Below the pieces are notes generated by a model. The model was not told the origin of the DNA, made no database searches, and saw nothing but the letters and a program-made list of their open reading frames with translations. A program made the position numbers and the translations under genes. This document shows, piece after piece, positions 34,340 through 41,992 of a stretch of DNA of 64,000 bases. Numbering within the stretch: the first letter of the stretch is position 1; the number at the start of each line of letters is the position of its first letter. The stretch covers positions 57,233 to 121,232 of the forward strand of contig LXYH01000001.1 in the NCBI GenBank assembly GCA_001650895.1, in the 5' to 3' direction. The DNA comes from Rhodobacteraceae bacterium EhC02. GTDB taxonomy: Bacteria; Pseudomonadota; Alphaproteobacteria; Rhodobacterales; Rhodobacteraceae.

Positions 34340-34402
34340 GCGGCTTGCGAAAAAAATACGCAACGCCCGGACACCCGAAACACATCACCACTTCGTGAGG
34401 CT

Positions 34403-34427
34403 GTAACGAACCCCTAATCTGTCCGAA
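34403..34427 (+). promoter_or_regulatory. Candidate SigF-type promoter for the ccdA-thioredoxin pair
   Basis: GTAAC (34403-34407), 16-nt spacer, CGAA (34424-34427), about 93 nt before the TTG start. It resembles the GTAACC-N16-CGAA pattern I recall for Caulobacter SigF targets. Confidence 0.45.
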
Positions 34428-34519
34428 AAGGCTTACAACGAAATCATGGGCGCGCAATGTGAATGCGTCGATGGCGCTGCGTTCCCGGCGCCTGTCCCTA
34501 TGCACGGAAGGGTCTGATC

Positions 34520-35233
34520 TTGGAGTTTGTCTTCGCCTATCTTGCCGGGATACTGACCCTTATCAATCCTTGCGTGCTGCCGATCCTGCCGATCGTACTG
34601 GCCTCGAGTCTGCATCGCGACAAAAGAGCGCCACTTGCCCTGGCTGGCGGGCTGAGCCTGTCCTTCGTGGCCCTTGGGCTGGGCATCACCTCGCTGGGTC
34701 CCGCGCTTGGGCTGGATGCCGATACGGTCGCGCGCACCGCTGCCCTGCTGATGGTGTTCTTCGGCCTCGTGATGCTGGTTCCGGCCCTGTCAGGCCAATT
34801 CTCGGCCGCGACCGCAGGCCTTGCCGCACGCGCCGACGCCCAGATCGACCAGACCACGGACAGCGGCCTTTGGGGACAGTTCCTGTCCGGCGCACTGCTT
34901 GGCGCCGTCTGGAGCCCCTGTATCGGCCCCACGCTTGGCGCCGCCATTGCACTCGCCTCGACTGGCGAAAGCCTTGGATGGGCCGGGGCGATCATGACGG
35001 CCTTCGCATTCGGCGTATCCACCCTGATCATCACGCTGGCCTATGGTGCACAATCCACGATCCGCCGCAGGCAGGTCGCCTTGCGGGCGATCGCCGAACG
35101 CGCAAAACCGGTCATGGGTGTCACCTTCGTCGTGGTGGGTGCAGCGATCTGGTTCGGCCTCAATCACATCATCGAAAGCTGGCTGATCGATACCCTGCCG
35201 GCCTGGCTGATCGATCTGTCCGTCATCATCTGA
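34520..35233 (+). CDS. CcdA/DsbD-type membrane thiol-redox transporter
   Basis: A 237-residue, six-helix membrane protein carrying reducing power from cytoplasmic thioredoxin to the periplasm. The two redox Cys are in LINPCVLPILP (about residue 14) and AVWSPCIGPTLG (about 134), each followed by Pro as in CcdA. TTG 34520 is preferred: GGAAGGG lies 7 nt upstream and the first helix starts at once, while the upstream ATG 34463 adds an unrelated basic leader. The thioredoxin-like gene 20 nt downstream is the likely partner. Confidence 0.85.
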   Translation: MEFVFAYLAGILTLINPCVLPILPIVLASSLHRDKRAPLALAGGLSLSFVALGLGITSLGPALGLDADTVARTAALLMVFFGLVMLVPALSGQFSAATAGLAARADAQIDQTTDSGLWGQFLSGALLGAVWSPCIGPTLGAAIALASTGESLGWAGAIMTAFAFGVSTLIITLAYGAQSTIRRRQVALRAIAERAKPVMGVTFVVVGAAIWFGLNHIIESWLIDTLPAWLIDLSVII

Positions 35234-35253
35234 CCCTCAAAATGGAGATCCCC

Positions 35254-35661
35254 ATGAAACGTCGTGACTTTCTTGTCCTGTCCGCAGCCGCATCCCTGAC
35301 GCCTTACGCGCTGCATGCCGCAGAGCCGCTGCAATACACACCCGGTGCCGCCGAAGCGGCCATGGACGCCGGCAAGATCGTCCTGCTGGACTTCTGGGCC
35401 AGCTGGTGTTCGACATGCGCCGCGCAGGAACGGGTCCTGGCCGATCTCAAGGCTGAAAACCCGGCATACCTGGAAAACATCGTCTTCTTCGTCGTCGACT
35501 GGGACAAATACGGCAAAGGCGAGTTGTCGAAATCGTTGAAAATCCCGCGCCGCTCGACCCTTGTCGCCCTGAAGGGGCGCGAGGAACTGGGCCGCATCGT
35601 GGCCGGCACATCCAAACGCGAGATCAAGGCGCTGCTGGACATGGCCATGGCCGCCGCCTGA
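35254..35661 (+). CDS. Exported thioredoxin-like protein
   Basis: A 135-residue periplasmic thioredoxin-fold protein. A signal with RRDF (MKRRDFLVLSAAASLTPYALHAA) may be Tat-type. The redox motif is WASWCSTCAAQ (about residues 49-59), a CSTC active site. The cis-Pro region is KIPRRSTLV. It probably receives electrons from the CcdA-like protein and reduces a periplasmic client, perhaps oxidised by the metal or peroxide stress sensed by the SigF/NrsF pair. A strong terminator follows. Confidence 0.87.
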   Translation: MKRRDFLVLSAAASLTPYALHAAEPLQYTPGAAEAAMDAGKIVLLDFWASWCSTCAAQERVLADLKAENPAYLENIVFFVVDWDKYGKGELSKSLKIPRRSTLVALKGREELGRIVAGTSKREIKALLDMAMAAA

Positions 35662-35716
35662 TCACGGTCGGCCCCAAAAGGCATGGTCCTGCGGCCAGCC
35701 TGCGCGGGCAAGTTTC

Positions 35717-35757
35717 AAGGTCAGGGTGGCACATCAGCCAGCCTGACCTTTCTGTTT
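35717..35757 (+). terminator. Rho-independent terminator
   Basis: AAGGTCAGGGTGGC (35717-35730) pairs with CCAGCCTGACCTT (35738-35750), followed by TCTGTTT. Ends the ccdA-thioredoxin transcript. Confidence 0.8.
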
Positions 35758-36100
35758 CAAGCACACCCCTGCAAGCGCCGCGCGGCATCAATATGCCGAC
35801 GGGCCATGGCGCATCGGCAAAGGCCCGGATCACAGCAGAAATTCAAGGATTTTGCAGCCTGATCCGGCGCCGTCAGCCCCCGAAGCGAGACGCAAACGAC
35901 ACAAAGAAAATGGCCTGAAGGGGGTAAGTGGCGGACTGGGGAACCGCCATAGGGCTTTTCCAAGATATTCCGAGACTTTCCCATAATGTTAAATTTATCA
36001 GACATTTATCAAGCAATTACCCCCTTCCACTGTCTAATACGTTCCGGCATATTCCCTAGCAATCCACGCTCAAGTGGGGGACAAGCTGGGGGATATTCAA
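35758..36100. other. Left junction of the integrative element
   Basis: About 340 nt without a gene between the thioredoxin terminator and the integrase. The GC falls sharply after about 35950 (TGTTAAATTTATCAGACATTTATC), typical of an att/integrase promoter region. I looked for a tRNA 3' end as the usual P4-integrase target and found none, so the attachment site is not defined. Confidence 0.5.
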
Positions 36101-37366
36101 ATGGCTACCAAGGGCATCAGGAAACCGCAAAAGGCATTGTCACCCCGCTTTGTGGAAACCGTGACCGAACCAGGCAAGTATTTTGACGGGCAAGGCCTGT
36201 TCCTGCGCGTGCAATCGAACGGCTCTAAGCAATGGGTGCAGCGCATCACCATTCGCGGCAAGCGGTGCGAACTCGGGCTTGGAAGCCCCCCGGCTGTCTC
36301 GCTTGCAACCGCGCGCCAGATGGCATTGGAAAACCGGGGCAAGGCCATGCTGGGCGGTGACCCGTTGCAGGAACGGCGCGAAGCCCGCTCGGGCCTGACC
36401 TTTGTAGCTGCCATGGACCTATACCTGGCCGCGAAGCTGGATGAATTCAGGAACGAAAAGCACAAAAAACAATGGCGCGCGACGCTCGACACCTACGCGT
36501 GCCCGGTGCTAGGGCCGAAGCTGGTTTCAGAAATCACGGTGCAGCACATCCTTAAAGTGTTGGAACCGATCTGGCAGACGAAAACCGAAACGGCATCACG
36601 CCTTCGCGGGCGCATTGAAAACGTGCTGTCATGGGCAACCGTGGCAGGGCACCGGACAGGCGACAACCCGGCGCGCTGGAAAGGCAACCTATCCGAACTC
36701 TTGCCGAAGGCCGCCAAGGTGGCGAAGTCTGAAAATCAACCGGCCTTGGCACTGGGCGACGTGCGGCGCTGGTGGACAGAACTTAGCCAGCGGGAGGGAA
36801 TGGCCGCGCGCGCGCTGGAATTCCTCACCATGACCGCTTCCCGCTCGGGCGAAGTGCGCGGCATGACGTGGGATGAAATCGACTTCGGGCCGGAAGGGGT
36901 TGCGACACTTGCGACAACTGCGACATGGACCATTCCCGCTTCCCGCATGAAAGCTGGCCGCACGCATCGCGTGCCGCTCACGCCCGAAGCCGTGACGCTC
37001 TTGAAAGCCCTGCCCCGGCGCAAGGATTCGCCCTATGTCTTTCACGCCCTTAAAGGCGGGCAACTGTCCGACATGACCCTTTCCGCTGTCATGCGGCGCA
37101 TGCAGGAAGCCGAAGTAAAGGCGGGCCGCGCGGGGTTTCTCGACCCCCAGAACAAACGCCCAGCCGTGCCGCACGGGCTGCGCTCGACCTTCCGGCAATG
37201 GGCAGCAGAACAGGGCTTTCCGCGCGACATGGCCGAACTTGCGCTGGCGCATTTCATCGGAACTGATGTTGAACGGGCCTATCAGCGCTCGGATCTGATG
37301 GAACGGCGGCGGGACATGATGGCAGCTTGGCAAGAGTTTCTCGGAAGAAAAAAAACGAGCGCCTAA
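36101..37366 (+). CDS. P4-type tyrosine recombinase (integrase)
   Basis: A 421-residue site-specific integrase. An N-terminal DUF4102-type arm-binding domain is visible at about residues 15-95 (GKYFDGQGLFLRVQSNGSKQWVQRI), then a SAM-like core-binding domain at about 100-185. The catalytic domain has Arg in SRSGEVRGM, Lys in RMKAGRTHRVPL, His-x-x-Arg in HGLRSTF, then LAHFIGTDVERAYQRSD with the second His and the nucleophilic Tyr. All key residues are present, so it looks active. ATG 36101 with GGGGGAT 8 nt upstream is preferred over GTG 36074. It marks the left end of the element. Confidence 0.93.
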   Translation: MATKGIRKPQKALSPRFVETVTEPGKYFDGQGLFLRVQSNGSKQWVQRITIRGKRCELGLGSPPAVSLATARQMALENRGKAMLGGDPLQERREARSGLTFVAAMDLYLAAKLDEFRNEKHKKQWRATLDTYACPVLGPKLVSEITVQHILKVLEPIWQTKTETASRLRGRIENVLSWATVAGHRTGDNPARWKGNLSELLPKAAKVAKSENQPALALGDVRRWWTELSQREGMAARALEFLTMTASRSGEVRGMTWDEIDFGPEGVATLATTATWTIPASRMKAGRTHRVPLTPEAVTLLKALPRRKDSPYVFHALKGGQLSDMTLSAVMRRMQEAEVKAGRAGFLDPQNKRPAVPHGLRSTFRQWAAEQGFPRDMAELALAHFIGTDVERAYQRSDLMERRRDMMAAWQEFLGRKKTSA

Positions 37367-37577
37367 GAAAAGCGTTAAACATCCCTCAAACATTTATTAG
37401 ACTAGAAAAGAACTTGCCGGAATGCGTTACCGGAAGTTGCCCCGCAGCGGCTTTTGCACGGTCGCCACGGGGCTGGTCTTGGAAAGTTTCGAGGCCTTCC
37501 AAAGACCCTTTTAACGCTCATGTTGCCGAAAGCAAAGCCCCTTTGCCTCGGTATACCATAGCATACGAGGGCATCTC

Positions 37578-37769
37578 TTGCTTCAAGAAGTATATCGCAG
37601 ACCAGAAATCGAACGCCTGACAGGGCTTTCTCGCTCAACCATTTACGCCATGATGGCAGTTGGAGAGTTTCCCCGCCCCGTTAGACTTGGCAAGCGCGCG
37701 GTAGGCTGGCGAAAAGCCGACATAGCAGTTTGGCTGGACAGTCGCCAAACTGACCGCAGCGCGGCCTAG
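37578..37769 (+). CDS. AlpA-family DNA-binding regulator
   Basis: A 63-residue winged-helix protein of the AlpA/HTH-17 type: RPEIERLTGLSRSTIYAMMAVGEFPRPVRLGKRAVGWRKADIAVWL. Such proteins act as excisionases or activators of integrase genes in P4-like elements. Start is TTG 37578 by fit to the domain. A gap of about 210 nt separates it from the integrase. A perfect palindrome (37791-37807) directly downstream is a plausible operator. Confidence 0.85.
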   Translation: MLQEVYRRPEIERLTGLSRSTIYAMMAVGEFPRPVRLGKRAVGWRKADIAVWLDSRQTDRSAA

Positions 37770-37790
37770 GCACTTGAACCGAAAAAATGT

Positions 37791-37807
37791 GGCGCAGGAC
37801 CTGCGCC
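37791..37807. repeat. Perfect palindrome after the AlpA-like gene
   Basis: GGCGCAGG-A-CCTGCGCC, 8-bp arms with a 1-nt centre. A symmetric protein site or cruciform rather than a terminator, as no T-run follows; it precedes the overlapping mini-gene chain. Confidence 0.5.
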
Positions 37808-37877
37808 AGGGAAACCGCTCTGCGACGGCGGCGGCTACCCTTTTCATGCCTTTTCCCAAACAGGAAGGCGGCCCGCT

Positions 37878-37976
37878 ATGAACAGGCTACAAATCGATTA
37901 TATGCAAACACCTCATAGCCTTCCTGACTGGAGGGAACATGCCTCTGGTTTCTTAATCTTGGGGGTGACCAGATGA
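37878..37976 (+). CDS. Candidate 32-residue mini-gene
   Basis: ATG 37878 (MNRLQIDYMQT...) with GGAAGG about 10 nt upstream, ending in a TGA that overlaps the next start (ATGA at 37973). No family. Supported only by its ribosome site and by being first in a chain of exactly overlapping genes; it may simply be a translational leader for the next gene. Confidence 0.4.
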   Translation: MNRLQIDYMQTPHSLPDWREHASGFLILGVTR

Positions 37977-38176
37977 AGATTAAACTTCTTCGCCCAAGTC
38001 AAATCGCGGGCTATCCTATCGACTATCACAAGGCCGATCCGGTAACGGGTGGTATCGACGTTATCATCTGGCGCAACGAGCGCCGCGATGACGGTTTCAT
38101 GATCCATTGCCGCGACTGGGGCCACGCGCACCGCCTGCTGACCGAGATCGGCAAAGCGATGGAGGGCCGCAAGTGA
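37973..38176 (+). CDS. Hypothetical small protein of the element
   Basis: A 67-residue protein of alternating strand-like and helix segments (MKIKLLRPSQIAGYPIDYHK ... DVIIWRNERRDDGFMIHCRDWGHAHRLLTEIGKAMEG). No family recognised. Preceded by GGGGGTGA, a strong ribosome site, and overlapped at both ends by 4 nt with neighbours, consistent with real translation. Its role may lie in element control or replication. Confidence 0.65.
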   Translation: MKIKLLRPSQIAGYPIDYHKADPVTGGIDVIIWRNERRDDGFMIHCRDWGHAHRLLTEIGKAMEGRK

Positions 38177-38268
38177 GAAACCTTCAAATCAAGCTTCTGA
38201 TGCGCCTTCACGGGCTGACCGAAAGCCAGGCACAGGCAATTGCCGCCCTGATCTCGGGGGCAAGCTGA
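38173..38268 (+). CDS. Candidate 31-residue mini-gene
   Basis: GTG 38173 overlaps the previous stop (GTGA); the frame ends TGA at 38266-38268 and shares one base with the next ATG. The peptide (MRNLQIKLLMRLHGLTESQAQAIAALISGAS) looks like a single amphipathic helix pair. No family. Evidence is the exact overlap at both ends only. Confidence 0.45.
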   Translation: MRNLQIKLLMRLHGLTESQAQAIAALISGAS

Positions 38269-38642
38269 TGACGTATCACAGCAACACCTTCCCGACCACA
38301 GCCGCCCAATATTACCAGATGAAGCGTGAAGCCGCTGTTATGGCGCTGACCGATCTGGACCCGCAGGACGCCGCGCAGATCTGCGTTGCCGTTCTGGACG
38401 AAGTCGCCGCCGGAATGCCGAGTTTGGATCCTTGGGGTGATATCCGCGCCGATGCTGCTTTCTGGGGGGATATCGCCCACCCGGCAGAACTGGAAGCATA
38501 TGCTGCGACGGCGATGCAGAAACTGGGCCAGCGGTCCCTTGGCAAACAGATGCGAAAGCGTCTGTTCAAGGACTTGTGGCGCAGCTTCACCGAAACCGAG
38601 CGCGCCGCCTTCCTGCGCCATGTGCAAGGGAGGGCTGCGTAA
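38268..38642 (+). CDS. Hypothetical protein of the element
   Basis: A 124-residue mainly helical protein (MTYHSNTFPTTAAQYYQMKREAAVMALTDLDPQDAAQICVAVLDE ... QRSLGKQMRKRLFKDLWRSFTETERAAFLRHV). No domain recognised. Overlaps its upstream neighbour by 1 nt (TGATG) and the DUF3631 gene by 1 nt (TAATG). The tight coupling to the ATPase suggests that the two act together, for example as a loader or regulator; unproven. Confidence 0.75.
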   Translation: MTYHSNTFPTTAAQYYQMKREAAVMALTDLDPQDAAQICVAVLDEVAAGMPSLDPWGDIRADAAFWGDIAHPAELEAYAATAMQKLGQRSLGKQMRKRLFKDLWRSFTETERAAFLRHVQGRAA

Positions 38643-40180
38643 TGGATGCAAGCAATGAATGGGGCGATCTTCCGGGCGCACCCGATGTGACCACCGCAGA
38701 TGCGCAGGCCGAGATTAAGCGTCTGGCAGGTTTGACCACTGCCGAATATGAAACCGAACGCAAGGCCGTTGCGCGGCGTCTGCGCTGGCGCGCATCCACG
38801 CTTGATGCCGAGGTGAGCAAGGTCCGCCCCCGCGATACCGGCGATGATGCGGATCAAGACGCAGCAACGGCCATTGAGACGATCGAGATATGGCCCCATC
38901 CGGTTGACGGCGCATCGTTGGCCGAGGAAATCCGCGACCGACTTAAAGCGCACGTTGTCTTTGGTGCAGCGGGTGATGCGGACTGCGCCGCCCTTTGGAT
39001 CATCGGTTCGTATCTCATGGATACCTGGCGCTTGTGGCCGCGCCTTCTGATCATGTCACCGACCAAGGCTTGCGGCAAGTCAACGCTGTTGGAGACAATC
39101 GATGCAATGGCGCATCGGGGCTTCATCGTTTCGAATGCCAGTCCGGCGGCAATCTTCCGAGCGATAGAGGCTTGGCAGCCAACGCTGCTGCTGGACGAAG
39201 CCGACACATGGATGAAGCAAAACGAGGAACTGGCAGGCGTCCTGAACAGCGGCCACACGCGCCGCACCGCCCGCGTGATCCGAGTTTCCGAAGTGAACGG
39301 CGAACACCTGCCAACTGCCTTCTCGACCTGGTGCCCGATGGCGATTTCCGGGATCGGCAGTCAGCGCGACACGCTCATGAGCCGAAGTGTCATTATCAGC
39401 CTGCGCCGCAAGCTTCCGAGCGAGACAGTCACGCGCCTGCCTTACGATCTGCACGGTCAGCTTCTGCGTGTCCGCCGTCAGATTGCCCGCTGGGCTGCCG
39501 ATAACGCCGTCACATTAGGGGCGATGGAGATTGAGCCGCCAGTCTGCGGCAATGACAGGATGCAGGACAACTTCACCCCGCTGTGGCGCATCGCCGCCGC
39601 TCTGGGTGAACCCTGGCCAGATCGTCTTGCCGCCGCCTATGCCGCGCAGGCAATGGCCGAGGACGAGGACGCCGAACCGGCAGGCATCATGATGTTGCGC
39701 GATATCGCGGAACTCTTCGCCAGCCGCAGGGCAGATCGGATCTCAACCTCCGAAATCGTGGGCGACCTGATGGTGATGGAGGAACGCCCCTGGGCTGACT
39801 GGCGTCACGGCAAACCAATCAACTCGCAGTCGGTTGCCAAGCAGATGAAGCCATTTGGCGTCAGGGTGCGGGTCTTGAAAGTGAACGGATCGTCAGCGCG
39901 CGTCTACCTGCGCAGCGATGTAGAGGCCGCCGCCGCCCGTTATGTGTCGCAGAAGTGTAACCCCGTAACCTTTCAACAAAATCAACAGTTTAGCGAGTTT
40001 TCAAAGTGTAACCTTGAGCCAAAGGTTACACCTGCTAATCCTGATAACCCATTGAAAAAAAAGAAGGTTACGGGGTTACACCTAAACGGCCAGATCAGCC
40101 CGACACGGATGATCTGCATGACCCCGATTACTGGCAATGACCAAGGGGTCGCGGGTCCTTCCAAGGCCAAAACACTATGA
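38642..40180 (+). CDS. DUF3631 AAA-type ATPase, replication-like
   Basis: A 512-residue P-loop protein. Walker A is SPTKACGKSTLL (about residues 139-150) and Walker B PTLLLDEADTW (about 183-193), followed by the sensor-like VLNSGHTRRTARVIRV and ISGIGSQRDTLMSRSVIISLRRK (Arg candidates). DUF3631 occurs at the end of primase/helicase proteins in mobile elements; here there is no primase domain, only a short N-terminal part. The C-terminal 80 residues (about 435-512) are low-complexity and Lys/Asn-rich, because the DNA there holds a repeat array (39955-40081). ATG 38642 overlaps the previous stop. Confidence 0.85.
   Translation: MDASNEWGDLPGAPDVTTADAQAEIKRLAGLTTAEYETERKAVARRLRWRASTLDAEVSKVRPRDTGDDADQDAATAIETIEIWPHPVDGASLAEEIRDRLKAHVVFGAAGDADCAALWIIGSYLMDTWRLWPRLLIMSPTKACGKSTLLETIDAMAHRGFIVSNASPAAIFRAIEAWQPTLLLDEADTWMKQNEELAGVLNSGHTRRTARVIRVSEVNGEHLPTAFSTWCPMAISGIGSQRDTLMSRSVIISLRRKLPSETVTRLPYDLHGQLLRVRRQIARWAADNAVTLGAMEIEPPVCGNDRMQDNFTPLWRIAAALGEPWPDRLAAAYAAQAMAEDEDAEPAGIMMLRDIAELFASRRADRISTSEIVGDLMVMEERPWADWRHGKPINSQSVAKQMKPFGVRVRVLKVNGSSARVYLRSDVEAAAARYVSQKCNPVTFQQNQQFSEFSKCNLEPKVTPANPDNPLKKKKVTGLHLNGQISPTRMICMTPITGNDQGVAGPSKAKTL
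39955..40081. repeat. Nested inverted-repeat (iteron-like) array inside the DUF3631 gene
   Basis: An outer perfect 18-bp inverted repeat, GTGTAACCCCGTAACCTT (39955-39972) against its complement at 40064-40081, encloses a perfect inner hairpin GTGTAACCTT (40006-40015), 6-nt loop, AAGGTTACAC (40022-40031). This makes six GTAACC hexamers, three on each strand, arranged symmetrically, with AT-rich spacers between. The layout resembles replication iterons or a multi-site operator. Alternatives are an RNA structure at the end of the mRNA or chance amplification. Confidence 0.75.
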
Positions 40181-40253
40181 GGGTCGGCAAGCGCGATCCC
40201 TTTCTAGCCACAGAAACTCCGATGGGGCCACCACAACACAGAGGAACGACGAC

Positions 40254-40724
40254 ATGAGCATGACACGCAAACTTTGGTCCCTTTCGGCATTGTCCGTTGA
40301 ATTTGAAATGGACCGCAGGGCCGTTGCGCGCCGGATCGACGGCATCGCGGCGGCGGGCGAGATCAAGGGCAAGCCTGCCTGGCACCTGGCCGATGTTGCG
40401 CCGCTGCTGACCGATGGCAGCGGGCTTGATGACGGTCAGTCGATCGAGGAGGCGCGGCGGCGCAAGATGGCCGCAGAAGCCCGGTTGGCAGAAATGGCGG
40501 CAGAGAAGGCGGCGGGGCGGTTGCTAGAGCGGACAGTCGTTGATGCCGCCGTGGTCGGCGCATTCGCGCGGGTCCGCGCAAAGCTGCTGGCCGTGCCTCA
40601 CAAGTGCGCGCCGCTGGTCGTCGGTCTTAACGCCGGGGAAGCGTCCGAGGTCATCCGGCGCGCGGTCTATGAGGCGCTGAACGAGCTTTCCAGCACGAAA
40701 GTGTCAGACCTGACCGGCGACTAA
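40254..40724 (+). CDS. Terminase-small-subunit-like (Nu1/DUF1441-type) protein
   Basis: A 156-residue protein with an N-terminal winged helix (LWSLSALSVEFEMDRRAVARRIDGIAAAGEIKGKPAWHLADVAPLL), a helical, charged middle (EEARRRKMAAEARLAEMAAEKAAGRL) and a C-terminal helical part, as in phage DNA-packaging Nu1-like proteins. GAGGA lies 8 nt before ATG 40254. No large terminase or capsid gene follows; the element breaks off 7 nt later at an IS6-family remnant. It may therefore belong to a satellite or a truncated prophage. Confidence 0.7.
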   Translation: MSMTRKLWSLSALSVEFEMDRRAVARRIDGIAAAGEIKGKPAWHLADVAPLLTDGSGLDDGQSIEEARRRKMAAEARLAEMAAEKAAGRLLERTVVDAAVVGAFARVRAKLLAVPHKCAPLVVGLNAGEASEVIRRAVYEALNELSSTKVSDLTGD

Positions 40725-40730
40725 GAGATG

Positions 40731-41117
40731 GGTTGGAGTGCGCCCACGCAAGTGGTCGACGGCCCGCCACAGATAGTACATCTCGCCGTTTTTCTTCAAA
40801 GAACCCTCGTCTAAGTGCCATCGCCAGTTCGAATAGGCGGGCATCTGACTGACGCTGTTCCGCCGGATCGCAGCACCGAACATCGGGCCGAACCGCTGCC
40901 ACCAGAAACGGACGGTCTCGTGACTCACGTCGACTCCACGCTCATGGAGCAAGTCTTCGACGTTCCGAAGCGAAAGCGGGAACCGCACGTACAGCATGAC
41001 CGCCAGGCGGATGATCTCAGGGCTGGTTTTGAAATACCGAAATGGACTGCGTTTTGTCATCCGGCGAGGCTATGCAAGCGCCCTGCCCGTCTCAAGCTGG
41101 TTTTCTTTGACAGTGCC
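40731..41117 (-). pseudogene. IS6-family transposase remnant (N-terminal half)
   Basis: Minus-strand frame from ATG 41060: SPFRYFKTSPEIIRLAVMLYVRFPLSLRNVEDLLHERGVDVSHETVRFWW, the IS6/IS26 helix-turn-helix, then the first catalytic Asp in WRWHLDEGS; it breaks after YLWRAVDH (about 40765). The last 15 codons are foreign. GGCACTGTCAAAGAAAA at 41117-41101 is the likely left inverted repeat. The catalytic Asp-Glu part is missing, so it is dead. It sits immediately next to the LysR gene and has replaced the element's right end. Confidence 0.85.
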
Positions 41118-41118
41118 A

Positions 41119-41991
41119 TCATGCCATGAACTGATGCCTGTGTTGCTTGCAATATTTGGTCAGAATCTCGCGAAATGCGGTTAGCTTTGGTAAGGACCAC
41201 ACATCGGGATGACCGATAACCCAAATGTCAGCAAAGGATTGGGGAGGCAGAACCGGAATCTGCATCAGCCCGGTCGCGGCACTGCCAAGGAACATCGGCA
41301 ATGGGACCACACCCATTCCGGCCTGTGCTGCTCCAACCATAGCCAGCATGTCATCGAAACGAAAACGTACCCGGTTGTTGGGATACTGGGCTGAAATAGC
41401 ATTGGGAACGCGCGGATAGGCGTCGTGAACAATCCAGTCGATCATTGTCGTGGGATCAGCGGTGATGCGATCAGCAACGTCTTGACTGGCATAGCTAGCC
41501 GCCTGAGGTTCCAACAGACGCAAGCCTTTAAACGTGTCGCCCGGATTTCGGCTGATCCGAATGGCGAGGTCCGCTTCTAGCCGCGATAGATCCAGCACAT
41601 CACAGGTTGCGAGGATGCGTAGATCTATCAAGGGATGCGCTTTGGAGAACTGGTCAAACACCGGCACCAGGAAATTGGACACCAGCATATGCGGGGCTGT
41701 AATTGTCAGCACGCCGGACAATTCCCGCTCGGCGCCCAGCATCCTGCGCATCATGTCGTGCTCGGCTTTCTCCATCTGAATGGCTTGGTCCGCAACAAGA
41801 AGAGCGGCTTGTGTGGGTCGATAGCCGTCCGCCAACCGTTCGAAGAGCGAGACATTCATCGCCTCTTCTGCGCGCCTGACACGGCGGGCCACGGTTGTAT
41901 AGTTGACCCCCATAGCCTCAGCGGCCCGCGCCAACGTGCGGTGGCGTACCACCATCAACACCGTTCTTAGATCATCCCATGCAGCATTCAT
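41119..41991 (-). CDS. LysR-family regulator of the GST/haloalkane cluster
   Basis: A 290-residue regulator: HTH at about residues 5-60 (DDLRTVLMVVRHRTLARAAEAMGVNYTTVARRVRRAEEAMN), effector domain at about 90-285. ATG 41991 is used; the upstream codons do not fit. It is divergent from the GST-VOC-ligase-isomerase-dehalogenase operon and two TGCAA-core palindromes lie in the shared gap (41993-42028), so it very probably controls that operon. Its stop is 2 nt from the IS6 inverted repeat, so the extreme C-terminus may have been altered by the insertion. Confidence 0.9.
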   Translation of the reverse strand: MNAAWDDLRTVLMVVRHRTLARAAEAMGVNYTTVARRVRRAEEAMNVSLFERLADGYRPTQAALLVADQAIQMEKAEHDMMRRMLGAERELSGVLTITAPHMLVSNFLVPVFDQFSKAHPLIDLRILATCDVLDLSRLEADLAIRISRNPGDTFKGLRLLEPQAASYASQDVADRITADPTTMIDWIVHDAYPRVPNAISAQYPNNRVRFRFDDMLAMVGAAQAGMGVVPLPMFLGSAATGLMQIPVLPPQSFADIWVIGHPDVWSLPKLTAFREILTKYCKQHRHQFMA

Positions 41992-41992
41992 A

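Noticed and set aside
35850..36073. A possible tRNA 3' end used as integration target
   Set aside because: No T-loop-like sequence or cloverleaf pairing could be found, and no matching direct repeat was seen near 40.7-41.2 kb.
37327..37620. A 97-codon frame overlapping the integrase end and the AlpA gene
   Set aside because: It lies in another frame across two genes with clear families and lacks a ribosome site.
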